A stretch of 64,000 bases of DNA from Leucobacter massiliensis (GTDB lineage Bacteria > Actinomycetota > Actinomycetes > Actinomycetales > Microbacteriaceae). How positions within the stretch are numbered: the stretch's first letter is position 1; every line of letters starts with the position of its first letter. The stretch is taken from assembly GCF_002982315.1 (NCBI RefSeq), contig NZ_MWZD01000008.1, forward strand, positions 49,423 to 113,422, read 5' to 3'. Below the pieces are notes generated by a model. It was not told where the DNA came from. It ran no database searches and saw only the letters and a list, made by a program, of their open reading frames with translations. Positions 62,856 through 64,000 of this stretch are shown here, piece by piece. Position numbers and translations under genes: made by a program.

Positions 62856-63905
62856 ATGCACCCGGTACCGCCGGCGACGCCGGAGCCGCCACCGACCGAG
62901 CCGTCCTCGGCGATCGTCGCACCGCACATCATCCGCTATCTGGTGCTGGTCGCCGAGGAGCGGGGCGTGTCCCTGGACCGGGCGCTGCGATCCGTGTCGC
63001 TCAGCCGCGCCACGCTCGACTCGCCCGCGCTGCGGGTGTCGTACCGGCAGGGGCGGGTGGTGATCGGGGCGGCGCTGCGAGAGCTGGGCGTGCCCGCCCT
63101 CGGCCTGCTCGTCGGGGCCCGGCAGCCCATCACCGCCTCCGGCGTGCTCGGCCTCGCGATGATGGCGAGCGCGACGCTCGAAGAGGCGGTGACGGTCGGC
63201 ATGCGCTTCCAGGGCCTGGTGGGATCGATGGTGCGCTGGGGTGCGGCACGCGAGGGAGCTCAGCTGGTGGTCACGGCCAGCGTCTCCGACGACCGCTCCC
63301 CCGTGGACCGCTTCCTCGTGGAAGAGGGACTCGCGAACACCGCCCGCATGGCCCGCGAGGGTGCCGGGGTGCCGGTGCGGGTGGAACTGGCGCGCCCCGC
63401 GCCGCCCGCAGCGGAGGCGCGGATGTTCACCGAGCACTTCGGATCCCCGGCTCGCTTCGGGGCCGGGCGCAATGCCTGGCTGGTGCCGCTGCAGCGTGCA
63501 CGCGAGCCGCTGCCCACGGCCGACCGCTGGGCGCGCGCGGAAGCGATCCGGGTGCTCGAGGCGCAGAGCCTTCACGTGGTCGCCCGTCAGGAGCTCGTCG
63601 CGGTGCTGGCTGCGCGCATCGAGGACGCGCTTCCCGAGGTTCTGCCGCTCGCGCGCCACGCGCAGGCGCTCGCCACAAGCGAGCGTACGCTGCGCCGGCG
63701 CCTCGCGGATGCCGGTTCGGGGTACGCCGAGGTGCTCGACGAGGTGCGCCGCTCGCTCGCGGAGCGGCTCCTCGCCCGCGACGAGCTCACCCTGGCAGAC
63801 GTCAGCCTGCGCCTCGGCTACTCGGACGAGCGCTCGCTGCGCCGCAGCGTGCACCGCTGGTTCGGCACCACCCCCCGAGGCCTCCGCCGCGGTTCCCAGG
63901 CATGA
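62856..63905 (+). CDS. AraC family transcriptional regulator
   Basis: 349 residues. The N-terminal part carries an arabinose-binding-type domain ('QPITASGVLGLAMMASATLE' region), and the C-terminal AraC helix-turn-helix is 'LARHAQALATSERTLRRRL' and 'DVSLRLGYSDERSLRRSVHR', both halves present. It probably controls the divergent esterase gene. The stop lies 2 nt before an adapter remnant, but the reading ends naturally ('TTPRGLRRGSQA'). Confidence 0.87.
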   Translation: MHPVPPATPEPPPTEPSSAIVAPHIIRYLVLVAEERGVSLDRALRSVSLSRATLDSPALRVSYRQGRVVIGAALRELGVPALGLLVGARQPITASGVLGLAMMASATLEEAVTVGMRFQGLVGSMVRWGAAREGAQLVVTASVSDDRSPVDRFLVEEGLANTARMAREGAGVPVRVELARPAPPAAEARMFTEHFGSPARFGAGRNAWLVPLQRAREPLPTADRWARAEAIRVLEAQSLHVVARQELVAVLAARIEDALPEVLPLARHAQALATSERTLRRRLADAGSGYAEVLDEVRRSLAERLLARDELTLADVSLRLGYSDERSLRRSVHRWFGTTPRGLRRGSQA

Positions 63906-63906
63906 C

Positions 63907-63947
63907 CTGTCTCTTATCTACAACTGATGCTGCCGACGAAATGCAGT
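63907..63947 (+). other. degraded Nextera adapter with index, reverse orientation (contig end)
   Basis: 29 of 33 positions match the reverse adapter; the next eight bases, AATGCAGT, differ from the 44535 index by one. Marks a contig end. Confidence 0.9.
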
Positions 63948-64000
63948 GCGGTCGTTCTGTTGTTCTTAAACCTCCTTCATTAGACCTTACACGACTTTGA
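63948..64000. other. low-GC, unassignable tail
   Basis: 53 nt of much lower GC than the rest of the window, following the adapter. It matches no gene in any frame I can support; probably low-quality read sequence. Confidence 0.6.

Overview
This window is high-GC (roughly 70 %) actinobacterial chromosome. The gene content and order suggest a member of Microbacteriaceae, possibly Leucobacter-like: ftsH-folE-folP-folB-folK-DUF3180 followed by PH-domain genes, a DUF2520 protein and lysS; a pair of small DUF7882-like proteins; CNNM pairs; and many genes whose start codon lies 6-7 nt after a TANNNT box. The taxon is inferred and was not checked by search.

Layout. 1-3.3 kb: tail of a BmpA-type nucleoside/sugar ABC importer operon (ATPase, two permeases, cupin). 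3.2-4.7 kb: GntR regulator with a CPBP protease. 4.9-9.1 kb: glutaryl-CoA dehydrogenase plus a CoA-transferase, divergent from a PucR-type regulator across a TTGCA/TGCAA box array. 9.2-14.5 kb: small membrane proteins, an alpha/beta hydrolase, an ArgA-like acetyltransferase and clpC. 15.2-22.4 kb: an RpiR regulator and an operon holding an AfuABC-like importer and three unrelated phosphatase folds; this is the best candidate for an undescribed system and probably takes up and dephosphorylates organophosphates. 22.4-26.1 kb: TetR regulator, APC permease, nitrilase and a small membrane protein, with a 16-bp palindrome between the divergent units. 26.2-42.4 kb: housekeeping genes (cardiolipin synthase, lysS, PH-domain pair, folate genes, ftsH, hpt, tilS, ppa) and a frameshifted M23 peptidase. 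42.6-52.7 kb: acyl-CoA dehydrogenase-like protein, two MFS exporters, YibE/F protein, an Hsp20 gene under apparent CIRCE plus HAIR control, and two CNNM proteins. 53.0-57.8 kb: class III aminotransferase and semialdehyde dehydrogenase (beta-alanine/GABA type) with a second PucR regulator. 57.8-63.9 kb: Maf, DUF7882-like pair, YeaQ-type protein, TrmA-family methyltransferase, HSL-type esterase and AraC regulator, the last two separated by a MITE-like inverted-repeat element.

Assembly caution. Five sites (15131, 32878, 40137, 44502, 63907) carry degraded copies of the Nextera/Tn5 sequencing adapter, and two or three of them are followed by something close to one i5 index. The 15.1, 32.9 and 44.5 kb sites interrupt or truncate genes. 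The window therefore looks like several assembled pieces joined through untrimmed adapter, and linkage across these points should not be trusted without re-checking. The 56-bp duplication that frameshifts the M23 gene and the 64-bp tandem repeat behind ppa also need read-level confirmation.
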